Positions 1 to 10,157 of a stretch of DNA of 47,881 nucleotides are shown piece after piece. This DNA comes from Isotricha intestinalis. Lineage: Eukaryota > Ciliophora > Litostomatea > Vestibuliferida > Isotrichidae. The stretch's first letter is position 1, and each line of letters starts with the position of its first letter. The notes below the pieces were generated by a model. It was not told where the DNA came from, searched no databases, and saw nothing but the letters and a program-made list of their open reading frames with translations. The translations under genes were made by a program, and so were the position numbers. Location of the stretch: assembly GCA_023807065.1 (NCBI GenBank), contig JAJJLU010003595.1:1-47881 (forward strand). The letters run 5' to 3'.

Positions 1-541
1 TAATCATATAAAAAATATAGAGATTTGGGTGTTATTTTAAATTTTAGGATTTTTATTATTAAAAAAAAAATAACAAACAAAAAGAAATTAAAAAACAAAT
101 AATAATTAATAATATGTATAATTATAATAAATTAAATTGATTAAAAGGAGTTTTCCCATTTTGCAAACTTAATAATAATCATTATAATTATAATAACCAT
201 CAATTTTATGAATAAATTTTCTGATTCAAAAGAACACTTTTTTTTAAATATTTTTTTTTCTCTTTTGAAATAAAATCAATCCATCTGTCTTTAATTTTAT
301 TTTTTTGAAAATTCAATCTAATCTTTTTTTTTCAATTATTATTAGAAAAAAAAAATTAATAATTAATTATTGAAATCAACCATATATTTTTACAAACAAA
401 AATAACATGAATAACGAAACACCTAATAAAAACCAAATAAATAGATTAATCTCAATTTATAAAAATTGATTCAATTTAATCTTTAAATGAAATCTTACAA
501 TTAATATATATATAATTTTAAATTACAAATAATTAAAAACT
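1..541. other. AT-rich intergenic region
   Basis: No convincing gene. The stretch is homopolymeric A/T runs. A 20-codon plus-strand open frame starts at an ATG at 407 and ends in TGA at 467-469. It begins MNNETPNKNQ, which is more polar than random AT-rich translation, but nothing supports expression and it may be chance or a fossil first exon. Confidence 0.5.
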
Positions 542-1033
542 TTAATTTTCAATGATTCTTTCAGAATCATCACTTTCACTAACAGTTTTTTTAATTAAAA
601 AATCTTGAATAATGAAATCAACTTTATCCTTAAACTTTTTAAAAATAACTTGTTCATTAATGATTTTTCCTGTAAAATTATTATGTTTAAAAGTACCAAA
701 TTTTTGTTTAATTTTTTGATTAATAACACTTTTATCAAAAGTATTTCTTTGTAAAATCCCATTAGAAGGAACAGGAGAAATAGAACTAGAAAATTTAGAA
801 CATTTAATTGAATTTTTTGAATTTTGAGATCTTTCATTTATTGATAATGATTTTAAATTTGAATTATCATATTTAAAGTTCTTTATCAGTTTTTCTTTTT
901 GTTGAATTATGCTTTCAAAAGTTGAATTTATATTTTGAGGTTGAATTGTTGTTGATATTTGATTCACTTTTATTGAACTTGTTACATCAGATGATTGATT
1001 ACATATACATGATTTTATTATATTAGAAACCAT
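542..1033 (-). CDS. hypothetical protein, 163 aa
   Basis: I do not recognise this protein. It is a single open frame from ATG at 1033 to TAA. It is rich in Ser, Asn, Lys and Ile, with no membrane segment or obvious fold. A short Cys pair (CIC) lies near residue 10 and the C-terminus is acidic (ESDDSERIIEN). The basic middle contains a possible short amphipathic stretch (KQKFGTFKHNNF). It looks like a largely disordered, possibly cytoskeleton-associated polypeptide, but that is inference from composition only. Codon use resembles the neighbouring real genes and the frame is uninterrupted, which is why I call it coding. Confidence 0.55.
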   Translation of the reverse strand: MVSNIIKSCICNQSSDVTSSIKVNQISTTIQPQNINSTFESIIQQKEKLIKNFKYDNSNLKSLSINERSQNSKNSIKCSKFSSSISPVPSNGILQRNTFDKSVINQKIKQKFGTFKHNNFTGKIINEQVIFKKFKDKVDFIIQDFLIKKTVSESDDSERIIEN

Positions 1034-1301
1034 TTTTTTATATTTTTTTTTTGTTATTTATTTCTTATATTTTTTATTCAGTATTATCAAAAAATGAAAT
1101 CAGAAAAAAAATAATTCAAACACCTTTGAAACACTTATTTGATTCATAATTTAAGAAAAATATTGAATTAAGATTACTAAAAACAATAATATATAAATAA
1201 ATAAAGACTGATTTTAAAAATAATAATGTTGAAAATTTATGACACAATTTATTCATCAAAAAATTTAATTTTTATTTGTTTCAAACCAATTCAAATCAAA
1301 T

Positions 1302-1545
1302 AAAAAAGAAGAAAATTTAAAAGAAATTTTCAAAATATTTTTAAAGAAAATTTTGGAGTATCAAAAGAAGATTTTATAGAATAAATAGATAATAAAATTA
1401 AAGTTTTTTTTTGGGGGAAGTGATGAAATAAGTTTTAAAAGATATTAATATAAATGGTGATGTTCAAATTGATTTTCAAGAATTTAAAAAAAAAATGATT
1501 GGAATGAATTCTAAAGAAATTGAAATTGACAATGGTGATAGAAAA
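1302..1545 (+). pseudogene. Remnant of an EF-hand / CDPK-like gene
   Basis: Ghost of a calcium-binding protein on the plus strand, in the gap between two minus-strand genes. One frame reads KKEENLKEIF from about 1302. Another reads ENFGVSKEDFIE, then TAA at 1382-1384, then IDNKIK. After a run of nine T and five G (1404-1417) the frame changes and reads EVMK, TAA (1429-1431), VLKDINING, then DVQIDFQEFKKKM. The last part is an EF-hand like the final one of calcium-dependent protein kinases, with loop position 1 changed to Asn and the central Gly changed to Val. Two in-frame TAA codons and at least one frameshift show that it is broken. No start codon or kinase domain remains. Confidence 0.65.
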
Positions 1546-1793
1546 AATTATATAATTTTTTTTTTTGGGTTTTTATTTCTTTTTTAGGAATTTTGAATCA
1601 TTAAGTTTTTATTTTCTTATTTTTTCATTTTTTATTTTTTTTGAATTGTTTTTAATTAAAAAATCATATTCAACCTTAATTAAAATTAAACTATAAATAA
1701 AAAAACAAAAAAAAATATCATATGATGTTAAATTGTTTAAATAATAAATTAAATAAAAAAAAATTGTTTTTTTTAAAAAGTAAAAGACCTTTT

Positions 1794-3242
1794 TTATTGA
1801 TCTTTATATAAATGTTGATTTTCATTTAAATTACTTCTTTCAGGATTTAAATTAGCAACATTATATTTTCCTTCACTATCATCAAAAGGAGATAAATAAA
1901 TTAAAATAGCACCAACAGCACAAAAAGCACAATATAAATAATAAGGAAATCTAAAGTAAACATGTGATAAAGCTAACATCCAAATTACAGAAAAGGCACA
2001 TAATGCTGAATAACACATTAATTGAAAACCAAGAGATAAATCCTTATTATTTGAATTGAAAAAATCATTTAAATATCTTATTAATAAATTTGCAGATACA
2101 AATGTTGCTCCTAAATATATTCCAATTAACCAAGAATATGTTGCTTTAATATATATTGCAAAGAAAGTTACAAAAGCTGCTAAAATAAAACATATCATTA
2201 AAAATAATTTTTTTGATAATAGTTTTAAATGAATTATAAATGATGCTCCAGTTGTTATAATCAATGATATTAAATATATTAAAACTTGACTTTTAACTAC
2301 TCTATTATATACATTATCATATTTTTTATATAAATGATTTTTTGTAAGTGAAGTTAAAACTAAAATTCCATAATAAGATCCTGCTAAAATTAATAATGAA
2401 AGATATAATAAAATTGTATTTGAAGAAGCATTATTTTGTAAAGAATCAAAAATAGTTAAATTAATATTACTTAAATTAGAATTATTAATTTCATTTTCAA
2501 TTTTTAATTTATCATCATCAGAAATATCATTATCTTTGTTCATGCTTTTTAAAATAACATAAGCTTTATCTCTTTCACCATTTAAAATGAAATTAGTGGG
2601 ACTATCATTAATAGTGAAAAAATTTAATAAAGCAGAGCATACAGGAAAAAATAAATATATAGATAAAAGACCTCTAATTCTTTTTTTTTCATAATTAGGC
2701 ATAACAGCCCATCCAAATAAACTTTCAGTTAAACAACCTAATTGATAAGAAATCCAAAGAAAACATAAATATAAATTTCTATTAGATTCTGATTTATATT
2801 CACTCAATATGTTTATTATAAGAACTACATAAGCTCCTAATAATACTCCCATTAAAAATCTAAAAATGAAATATAAGATTTCATTTAAAAATATAAACAT
2901 TATTAAATGAATTGCAAATATTCCTATTGATGATATTTGAATTAATAATATTCTTCCCAATGATTTACTCATATATCCAATCACAAAAGCTCCAACTGCA
3001 AAACCATAAAATATCATTGATACACAAAATTCTTCAAAAACATTTCCATAATTAAATTTGTTTTTAAATGGTATTAATAAGAAATTATATAAATTCATTT
3101 CTATTCCTACTGTAAAAAATGCCATTAAAGAATTTAATAATATTAAAAAAGGATAATAAGAAAAATCTGAATCTTTTTTTATTGAATCTAATGTCATTGT
3201 TGATGATTGCCTTTCAACTGAAGAGTAGTTTGGTTTTTCCAT
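1794..3242 (-). CDS. Major facilitator superfamily transporter (SV2/organic-solute type)
   Basis: A 482-aa polytopic membrane protein with about twelve hydrophobic segments. Six lie in the N-terminal half (residues about 30-210), then a hydrophilic loop at about 215-265, then six more. The stretch NDSPTNFILNGERDKA just after segment six matches the ESPR-(W/F)-L-x-x-G-(R/E)-x-x-E-A signature of the SV2/SLC22/sugar-porter branch of the MFS. An N-terminal Ser/Thr-rich tail of about 28 residues and a short C-terminal tail are probably cytosolic. The substrate cannot be read from sequence: candidates are organic ions, sugars or phosphate. It would move small solutes across the plasma membrane or an endomembrane. 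ATG at 3242, stop TAA, no intron seen. Confidence 0.8.
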   Translation of the reverse strand: MEKPNYSSVERQSSTMTLDSIKKDSDFSYYPFLILLNSLMAFFTVGIEMNLYNFLLIPFKNKFNYGNVFEEFCVSMIFYGFAVGAFVIGYMSKSLGRILLIQISSIGIFAIHLIMFIFLNEILYFIFRFLMGVLLGAYVVLIINILSEYKSESNRNLYLCFLWISYQLGCLTESLFGWAVMPNYEKKRIRGLLSIYLFFPVCSALLNFFTINDSPTNFILNGERDKAYVILKSMNKDNDISDDDKLKIENEINNSNLSNINLTIFDSLQNNASSNTILLYLSLLILAGSYYGILVLTSLTKNHLYKKYDNVYNRVVKSQVLIYLISLIITTGASFIIHLKLLSKKLFLMICFILAAFVTFFAIYIKATYSWLIGIYLGATFVSANLLIRYLNDFFNSNNKDLSLGFQLMCYSALCAFSVIWMLALSHVYFRFPYYLYCAFCAVGAILIYLSPFDDSEGKYNVANLNPERSNLNENQHLYKDQ

Positions 3243-3523
3243 TTGGATTTTTTATTTTTATTTAATTTATTTTAGAGGATTATATATTTCCTATTATATT
3301 TCTTTTTATTTTAATTTGGATATTTTTTTTATATGTTTTTTTTAATAATTTTTTTTTTTATTTTTTTATATTTTTGTGTTATTTTAAAGTTATTAAGTTA
3401 TTATTTACTATCTCTTTCCAAAAAAAAGAATGAATACATTATCACTAAATTACTTATTTTTTAATTAAATTAAACTTTCAAAAAAAAATAAATTGAAAAA
3501 TATTTAAAAAAAATTAAAAAGCC

Positions 3524-4141
3524 TTACATACTACTTTCCTGTTTACTGAAAGCCAAAAAAGTTAGAAGTAAAAAAATAAATTCCAAGAGAGAGATAAAAA
3601 CACCAATAATATTTAAAATAATTTCAATTCTTAAAACATAAGATTGACATAACCAAAAATAAAGATAAATAATAATAACAAAAATAGAATTACTCATAAT
3701 AACAGTAGAAGAATGTTCAGTTCTATTTCCAAAATTAGCATTATGAAATCTTAAAACTTGATGAAAAAAATAAAAAACTAATCCAACAATATCAATACCA
3801 TAAGCACCTATTCCATATAAGAAAGGTTCAAAACTTTTAATACCAATAAATATTATTAATTCAAGAATAAAATATATGAAAGTATATATTGAATGAATTA
3901 CCAAGAAAATTTGAAAAAAATAATTTGAATTTGGCTTCATAAATACTACTTGTTGAAATTCTTCTTTTTCATCTTTGTTTTCATTGTTAATATTATTGTT
4001 TTTATTTTCCTTATTTACATTCACTCTTTCTGGCTCTAAATTTGGCATTATTCTTGTTGATGGAGGTAATATTTCTGGATTTGTTTGAGGAGGATTATTT
4101 GGATTTGAGGCTTCAGGAAGTTCTACTTCATTTTCATTCAT
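3524..4141 (-). CDS. TMEM216/TMEM17-family ciliary transition-zone membrane protein
   Basis: A 205-aa protein with a disordered Pro/Asn/Glu-rich N-terminus (about 65 residues) and four membrane segments at about residues 72-200. The segment SYVLRIEIILNIIGVF closely resembles the TYVLRLEVILN motif of vertebrate TMEM216, and the preceding DIVGLVFYFFHQVLRF matches the family's second/third-helix region. In the family these proteins are part of the tectonic/MKS complex at the ciliary transition zone, which gates entry of membrane proteins into the cilium. The N-terminal extension is longer than in animal members (about 145 aa in total). TMEM17 and TMEM80 belong to the same family, so the exact orthologue is uncertain. 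The gene supports a ciliated host. Confidence 0.8.
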   Translation of the reverse strand: MNENEVELPEASNPNNPPQTNPEILPPSTRIMPNLEPERVNVNKENKNNNINNENKDEKEEFQQVVFMKPNSNYFFQIFLVIHSIYTFIYFILELIIFIGIKSFEPFLYGIGAYGIDIVGLVFYFFHQVLRFHNANFGNRTEHSSTVIMSNSIFVIIIYLYFWLCQSYVLRIEIILNIIGVFISLLEFIFLLLTFLAFSKQESSM

Positions 4142-4392
4142 TTTTTTTCAATCTTATATTATTTTTTATTTATTTTATTTATATTCAATAATCATTTTTT
4201 GCCTGTTTAAAAATTTAAATTTCCTGTTTTATTTATAGAAAGACTATTCAATTTATTATTAAAGTATAAAATTAAAAGTTATTTAAATAAACAAATTAAA
4301 ATAAAAAATCAATTATTCATATATATAGAAACATATTATTAAATAAATAATTCAAATTTAAATTTGACAAAACTTTTAAAAAACAAAATAAT

Positions 4393-7300
4393 TTAAAATT
4401 CATTGTCTAATAATTTTCTTTTATAAAAAAGTAAATAAGCATTTTTACTTACAATACTTTTTTCAATATTTTTTTCATTAATTTCTTCAACATTTTGATC
4501 ATTAAATTTAAACCATTTCCCAAAATTTTTACATTTAGCAATATAATGTCCTTGAGTTAAACCTCCAAAATGTTCAACAACTCCATATAAATTATAAATA
4601 GCATTACTATTATTCTGTCCAATAATATATTTAGATAGATCCAAATCATTAATTGGATAATTAATAAAAATTTCATTTTTTCTTCCATAATTTTGTCCTT
4701 TAATTCCATTTCTTATTTTAAATCTTTTTAAAGTTATCACTAAGTAATTTGGAGCTCTATATATATTTAATTTTTTTAATGCAGGCTTATGATCTTTACA
4801 TTTATTACAATACCATTCATTATCATTTAATTTTTCTTCTGCTTTAAAATATTCTAAACTATTATATATTGATGATATTTCTGCATTTTCTTTTATTGGC
4901 TTTGATATATAATTTTTTATCGACATATTTGAATTAATATATGCACTTTTATCTTTATAATTATCATTTCTTATTAATAATATTAAAGGACGATTATTTT
5001 GAAGTTGTTTTTTTATATTTATTATTTTTTCTTTTTCTTTAAAATGTTCATTTATATTACAAAAAGGAGATTGATTAACTCTTTGATGACAAAATTCACA
5101 TGTTGGTTTTGTACTAAAAAAATTAAAATTAAATCCTTTTTCTTTGAAATTATGATATATTAATAAATCAAAATTATTATTGGAATTTTTATAAAACATA
5201 TGTTCTAATTCTAGTAATATTCTTTGTTTTAAATTTTCTATTGTTGTATCATTATTAACAGAAATTGCAATTGGATAAGATAAAAAATTTATTTTTTGAC
5301 TTTTAAAAAATATATATTCTTCAATATAAGTCAATATTGGATAACAATAAATATTAATGGAATTTAAAGATTCTTTTAAAAATAAAATAATTTCTTTTCC
5401 TTCTTTTAAATAATTATAAACTAATTCTTCATCATCTTTAATAATTTTATAAATAATTTTATCTTTATCTAAAACAACAGCATCAATTAAAAATAAATTT
5501 TTTTCAATATGAGAATTTTTTAAAACATTTAATTCAAAACATTGATTTTTAAAATCAAAAATTTTAGAATCAACTCCAATTAAAAAACTGATAAAATAGC
5601 AATTTTTATTATAAAAAAATTTAACATTAACTTTATGAGAAATAATAGGAAGATTTAATGGAAGAAACATAAAAGGAGAATAAGTGATAGAATTTCTATT
5701 ACAATTTAAACATTTAATATTACATTTTAATTGTCCATAAAATAAATCAGAAATAATAGAATTATCTCTTAATCTATGAGATTTCCACCATCTATAAGAA
5801 GCTTCTTCATCATTTTCATTTTCTTTTTGTTCTTTTAATTCAATGTATGGTTTATTTATGATTCTATTTATATCTTCATGTAAACTATCTAATAATAAAG
5901 ATAAAAATTCATGTGCATCTTGTTGATTTAATGATCTATATTGATTTAATTTATTCATTATTTGAATTATGAAAAAATCAGGATTTATTGCTTCATTATT
6001 TTTATTATTCCATAATAATTTTATTAATTTTGAATATGATTCTGCTAAATTACCATTTGATCCTAATCTATTTCCTAAATTCATTTCTTGTTCATAATAA
6101 TCTAATAAAAAATATTTTGTTAAATCTTCTGTATTTGATAAACATTGAATTATACTATTCATAAAACATGTATTTCCTAAATTATATAAACCTGAAATTC
6201 CATGATTCGAATTTTTTAATATAATATTCTTTAAATTTGTTTGAAATAATTTTTTTAAATTAAATTCTTCTATTAAAAAGGCATCTAAATATTTATGAAT
6301 TTCTATATGATTTTTATTTTCTTTTGAACATTTTAAGCAACAATATTCATTAATATGACATTTTTCACATTTATATTCTTCTTCTTTTTTTATTTCTTTT
6401 TTACATTCTAAACATTTATTTGTTATTTCATTTAAAAAATTATCTTCTTTTTCATCTTTTATTTCTATTAATAAAAGACTATTATTTTTTCTTAAACCAT
6501 TAATAGGAAAATTTTCCATTAAAATTGATTCATTAATATCTAATTTTTTTATATCATAATAAATTGATTTTATTGAATTTGCATATGCTATTATCATTTC
6601 TGATAAAATATCTTTTTTATCATATGAACATTCATAAAAATTTATTCTTTTTTTTTTTAAATTTTCATCTATTTCATTTGTATCATCTTCTGTTAATTTA
6701 TTTTCTTTATAATCATTATGAAATTTTATATTTTTTTTTAATAATAAAGTTGTTTTTATCATTTTATTAATTGCTCTTAATATTTTTATTTTTAAATCAT
6801 AAACTGAATTTTTTTTAGAAATTTGAATATATTTTCTTCTTAAATGATTAACATAATCTTTATTTCTTAAATTATTTTCGAAAATAATACATTTTAAAAC
6901 GAATAAATCATTATCATTTCCTATTCTTCTTATTTCATTAGTTGATTGAAAAATATTATTTAATTCATTCCAAATTTCTTTATTGATTAAGTAATAATCT
7001 TTATTTAAAATTAAATTATCTTTAATGAAATAATTATCTTGTATATTATCATTATCATTCCAAAAATCTTTAAAAACAGTTATTGAATAATTATCTATTG
7101 GACCTGGAAAAAAGGGAAAATCTTTATCTTCTTCATTAATAATAATATTAGTTTTTTCTTCTCCAATATATTTACTATATACCTTTTCAAAATTAAATGA
7201 TTTTTCAATGAAATTATTAAACTCTTCTTTATTTAAATTAAATGTTCTTTCATATTCATTAATAAAATTATATGCCTTATCTAACCATTCTTTATTTATT

Positions 7301-8028
7301 ACATAATATAAATTTTCATCTTTATTATTATTATTATCTTTCTCTATACTATTTAAAATATTTTTGATATAATTTACTTTTTCTTTATTTAATGTTTCTA
7401 CAAATAATTTTTGTTTAATTTTTAAATATTCTTCAGTTCCTGTTTTAACTTTTTTTATTAATTTTAATAAAAGAATAATTGATTCTTTATCTATTTTCGA
7501 TTTATCTTTTATAATTTCTGCTAATTTAACATAATAATATGAATAAAAATAATTTTTATAATTATCCATTAAAATATTAGAAGCTCTATATAGAGTTCTA
7601 ATAAAAATAAAAGCTTCAATCCCTTTATCTTTTCCTAAATATTTAAAAATTCTATTATTTAAATAAAATAAAATGTTATAAAAATTATTATTGTAATTTA
7701 TAAATGATAATAAAGTTAAAGCATTTATTTTATTTGCTTTATCTATTAATGATGAGTTTAAACATATATTACAATTATATTCTATTTCACTATAATTTTC
7801 TTTTTCACCACTCATTGATTTTCCAGATTTTATTATTTTTGAAAAATTTAGACGATATTTTGGTTTTATTTTTTTATCTTCATCTAAATATTTAGACAAA
7901 TTTTCATCTTTTTCTATATCTGTTTTATAATAATCTATTTTTTCTTTTTGGTTATTTTCCTTATTTATTTTTTCTTTTTCTATTTGTTTTTCTTCTTCTT
8001 TTTTTTCTTCATTATTATTTTCACTCAT
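4393..8028 (-). CDS. Ubiquitin carboxyl-terminal hydrolase with DUSP domain and zinc finger
   Basis: A large deubiquitinase of 1211 aa. A Lys/Glu-rich head is followed by a DUSP domain at about residues 240-390, recognised from KEWLDKAYNF and the hallmark PGPIDN. A cysteine-rich finger lies at about 539-580 (CLEC, CEKC, YCCLKC, then two His). It resembles a MYND or B-box finger but has His where MYND has its last Cys. The C19 peptidase begins at about residue 610: catalytic Cys in GNTCFMNS, catalytic His in HFGGLTQGHYIAKC (about residue 1160), and the following FNDQNV supplies the Asp/Asn. Structural zinc pairs CNIKCLNC and WYCNKCKD are present. The DUSP-USP order is that of the USP4/USP15 group. 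It removes ubiquitin from proteins in cytosol or nucleus. Uninterrupted frame, ATG at 8028. Confidence 0.9.
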   Translation of the reverse strand: MSENNNEEKKEEEKQIEKEKINKENNQKEKIDYYKTDIEKDENLSKYLDEDKKIKPKYRLNFSKIIKSGKSMSGEKENYSEIEYNCNICLNSSLIDKANKINALTLLSFINYNNNFYNILFYLNNRIFKYLGKDKGIEAFIFIRTLYRASNILMDNYKNYFYSYYYVKLAEIIKDKSKIDKESIILLLKLIKKVKTGTEEYLKIKQKLFVETLNKEKVNYIKNILNSIEKDNNNNKDENLYYVINKEWLDKAYNFINEYERTFNLNKEEFNNFIEKSFNFEKVYSKYIGEEKTNIIINEEDKDFPFFPGPIDNYSITVFKDFWNDNDNIQDNYFIKDNLILNKDYYLINKEIWNELNNIFQSTNEIRRIGNDNDLFVLKCIIFENNLRNKDYVNHLRRKYIQISKKNSVYDLKIKILRAINKMIKTTLLLKKNIKFHNDYKENKLTEDDTNEIDENLKKKRINFYECSYDKKDILSEMIIAYANSIKSIYYDIKKLDINESILMENFPINGLRKNNSLLLIEIKDEKEDNFLNEITNKCLECKKEIKKEEEYKCEKCHINEYCCLKCSKENKNHIEIHKYLDAFLIEEFNLKKLFQTNLKNIILKNSNHGISGLYNLGNTCFMNSIIQCLSNTEDLTKYFLLDYYEQEMNLGNRLGSNGNLAESYSKLIKLLWNNKNNEAINPDFFIIQIMNKLNQYRSLNQQDAHEFLSLLLDSLHEDINRIINKPYIELKEQKENENDEEASYRWWKSHRLRDNSIISDLFYGQLKCNIKCLNCNRNSITYSPFMFLPLNLPIISHKVNVKFFYNKNCYFISFLIGVDSKIFDFKNQCFELNVLKNSHIEKNLFLIDAVVLDKDKIIYKIIKDDEELVYNYLKEGKEIILFLKESLNSINIYCYPILTYIEEYIFFKSQKINFLSYPIAISVNNDTTIENLKQRILLELEHMFYKNSNNNFDLLIYHNFKEKGFNFNFFSTKPTCEFCHQRVNQSPFCNINEHFKEKEKIINIKKQLQNNRPLILLIRNDNYKDKSAYINSNMSIKNYISKPIKENAEISSIYNSLEYFKAEEKLNDNEWYCNKCKDHKPALKKLNIYRAPNYLVITLKRFKIRNGIKGQNYGRKNEIFINYPINDLDLSKYIIGQNNSNAIYNLYGVVEHFGGLTQGHYIAKCKNFGKWFKFNDQNVEEINEKNIEKSIVSKNAYLLFYKRKLLDNEF

Positions 8029-8650
8029 TAATTAAATAAAATATATTTATTTATTTTTTCAAATTAAAAAATTAAATGCAAAATAATCTTATAGGGAAAT
8101 TTCTATTATGAAGTTAGAGAAAGGAAATTTAAAAAAGAATAAATATAGTTTAATGGAAAATAATGAGCAAATAACATTTTCACCTACACTTAATGAATAA
8201 TAAAAAATAATAAAATTAAACATTAATAAATATTTAACAGAAATTATTGATTTTCATTTTATAAGTTTTAAATCAAACATTTAATTTAATCTCTTATTTA
8301 TTAATTACTTTTTTAATTTAATCACTTTATATTATTCATAAGTTTAATATTATTGTTTTGATTACTTTTTTTTTCTTAAATTGGTATTTTTATATTTAAT
8401 ATATTAAATTTTAAAAAAAGAAATTTTAAAAAATTATTTAGTTTTTCAAAAATATTATTCACTTAACTAAATATAGAAACTTTAAATCTTTTTCAACTTG
8501 ATAAATCATTAAAAAAAACCTGAAATTATTTAAAAATATATTTTAAAAATATTCTAAAATAATTTAAATGTAAAAATCAAACAAAAATAAAAAAAAATAC
8601 TTTAAAATAAAACTTTAAAACTTTAATATTAAAACTTTAACTTCCAATAA
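8029..8650. other. Intergenic region with one micro-ORF
   Basis: Lies between the 5' ends of the divergent ubiquitin protease and DNase II genes, so it probably holds both promoters. A 30-codon plus-strand frame at 8108-8200 starts MKLEKGNLKK and ends in tandem TAA codons. Its composition is more polar than the surrounding sequence, but there is no other evidence for a gene. No RNA gene seen. Confidence 0.5.
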
Positions 8651-9763
8651 ATGCTGAAAAAAAAAATGAATAATTGGATAATGATACTAACTTTAATATA
8701 TCAATTAGTTCCATTAATGAAATCATCTTTAACATGTAAATCTCCAGAAAACAAAGAAGTAGATTGGTATGTAATATTTTTATTTCCTGAAAAAGCTTCT
8801 GCTGATAAGAAACTTCATTATGGATATATAGACAATACCCAATCATCATTAAAAGATTATTTATATAAAGAAAATAATTTTCCTCCAACAATAATAACAA
8901 AATATGTGTTAAATCCTCAAAATACAAAATATAATTATTTTTTTTGGAATGATGATAAAAGATATAAAGGTGATTCATCATCAGAAGATCCTTATCAAAG
9001 TTTAAATGCTCATGCAAAAGGAAGTTTAATATATGATCAAAATAAAGGTTCCTTTTTATTACATTCTTTACCAAGATTTCCGACAAGAGAAAGAACACAA
9101 AATAAAATTTTAAGTGAATTACCTGGAAATGCAGGGAAATATGCACAACATTTTTTATGTATTTCTATTAATAAAAGTAATGCCGATAAAATAGTTGAAT
9201 TACTTAATTTAATTAATGCTATTATTAATAAAAGCTCAGATAAAGATTATGTTAATAATATTCCAAGTAAATCAGTTAATTCACTTATTATGAATAAATA
9301 TGATAATAGTAAGTATATTTTATTTTTTTTTATTTTTTTTTAATTTAATTTTAGATTACCGAAATATAAGGAAGTTGATATTAAAAGTATTGGAGGTGTT
9401 AATTTTAAATTTTTTAGTAAAAATCCTACTTTTAAAATTATTCCTTTTGATTATAAAATTAGAGATTTTTACAAAGATGATTTATATGTGAGAACTTGGT
9501 CAAGACCAAAATTATCTTCTCCTATTTGTGAAAAATATAAATTATTAAATGTTCTTAATGTTAAATTTTTAGGGAAATATATTTTTAAAGAAAGTTATGA
9601 ACATTCTAAATGGGCTGTTACTAAAAAAAATAATATTGCTTGTTTTAGTGATTTAAATCATGTAAGTTCTCAAAGTAAAAGAGGAGGAAATATTGTTTGC
9701 TTTAATAATAGGAATATTGCTGATATTATGAGAAATGCTATTACTTCCACTGATAATTGTTAA
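8651..9763 (+). CDS. Deoxyribonuclease II-like acid nuclease (two exons)
   Basis: Exons 8651-9312 and 9355-9763, joined by removing a 42-nt intron, give 356 aa. The N-terminus (LKKKMNNWIMILTLIYQLVP) is a signal peptide. The mature part carries both HxK motifs of the DNase II family: NAHAKGSLIYD at about residue 118, followed by FLLHSLPRFP, and EHSKWAVTKK near the C-terminus, contributed by exon 2. Members cut DNA without metal ions at acid pH in lysosomes or phagosomes, which suits a phagotroph digesting prey DNA. Without splicing the first exon reads into a stop in the intron and the second catalytic motif is lost, so the intron is needed for function. The family pair of His/Lys motifs is intact, so it is probably active. 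Confidence 0.88.
9313..9354 (+). other. Mini-intron (42 nt) in the DNase II gene
   Basis: Begins GTATAT, is T-rich and ends TTTTAG. Removal keeps the reading frame (phase 2), joining NSK to LPKYKEVD and restoring a full-length DNase II. The alternative donor GTAAGT at 9309 puts the downstream frame out, so 9313 is preferred. Confidence 0.75.
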
Positions 9764-10157
9764 TTGTTTTATTATTAGAGATTTATATTATTTTTGAAAT
9801 TTTTTTTTAAAATTTTTATTGAATAATTGTAATATTTATTTAATAATTGTTTATTTTTTTACAACATATAAAACATCTCCTTTTATTTCTTTGAAGACTA
9901 TATATTATTAATTATAAAAAATTACTTTCAGTATTATTACTATATTATTTATTATATTAAAATATCATTTTCTTTGTTTGATGAGAGTATTTAAAATTTC
10001 CTAATTATTAAATGTTAAAAACTATTTTAATATTTTATTCTTTTTTTTTTAAAATTAATAGTTTAATCTTTAAATAAAGTATAATAAATATAAGAGACAT
10101 TTAAATTCTTAAAATGATTATAAAAAATAAAAAAAAATCTAATTTAAAATAAAAAAA
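9764..10157. other. Intergenic region
   Basis: AT-rich spacer between the DNase II stop and the katanin start. No coding remnant or RNA gene recognised. The katanin promoter and the DNase II 3' end should lie here. Confidence 0.5.

Noticed and set aside
1404..1417. T9G5 run resembling a ciliate telomeric unit (G4T4)
   Set aside because: A single occurrence inside a pseudogene, not tandem, and not at a chromosome end. The window ends lack C4A4/G4T4-type repeats.
9309..9354. DNase II intron using the stronger-looking GTAAGT donor
   Set aside because: A 46-nt intron throws exon 2 out of the frame that carries the second HxK motif. The GTATAT donor four bases downstream keeps it.
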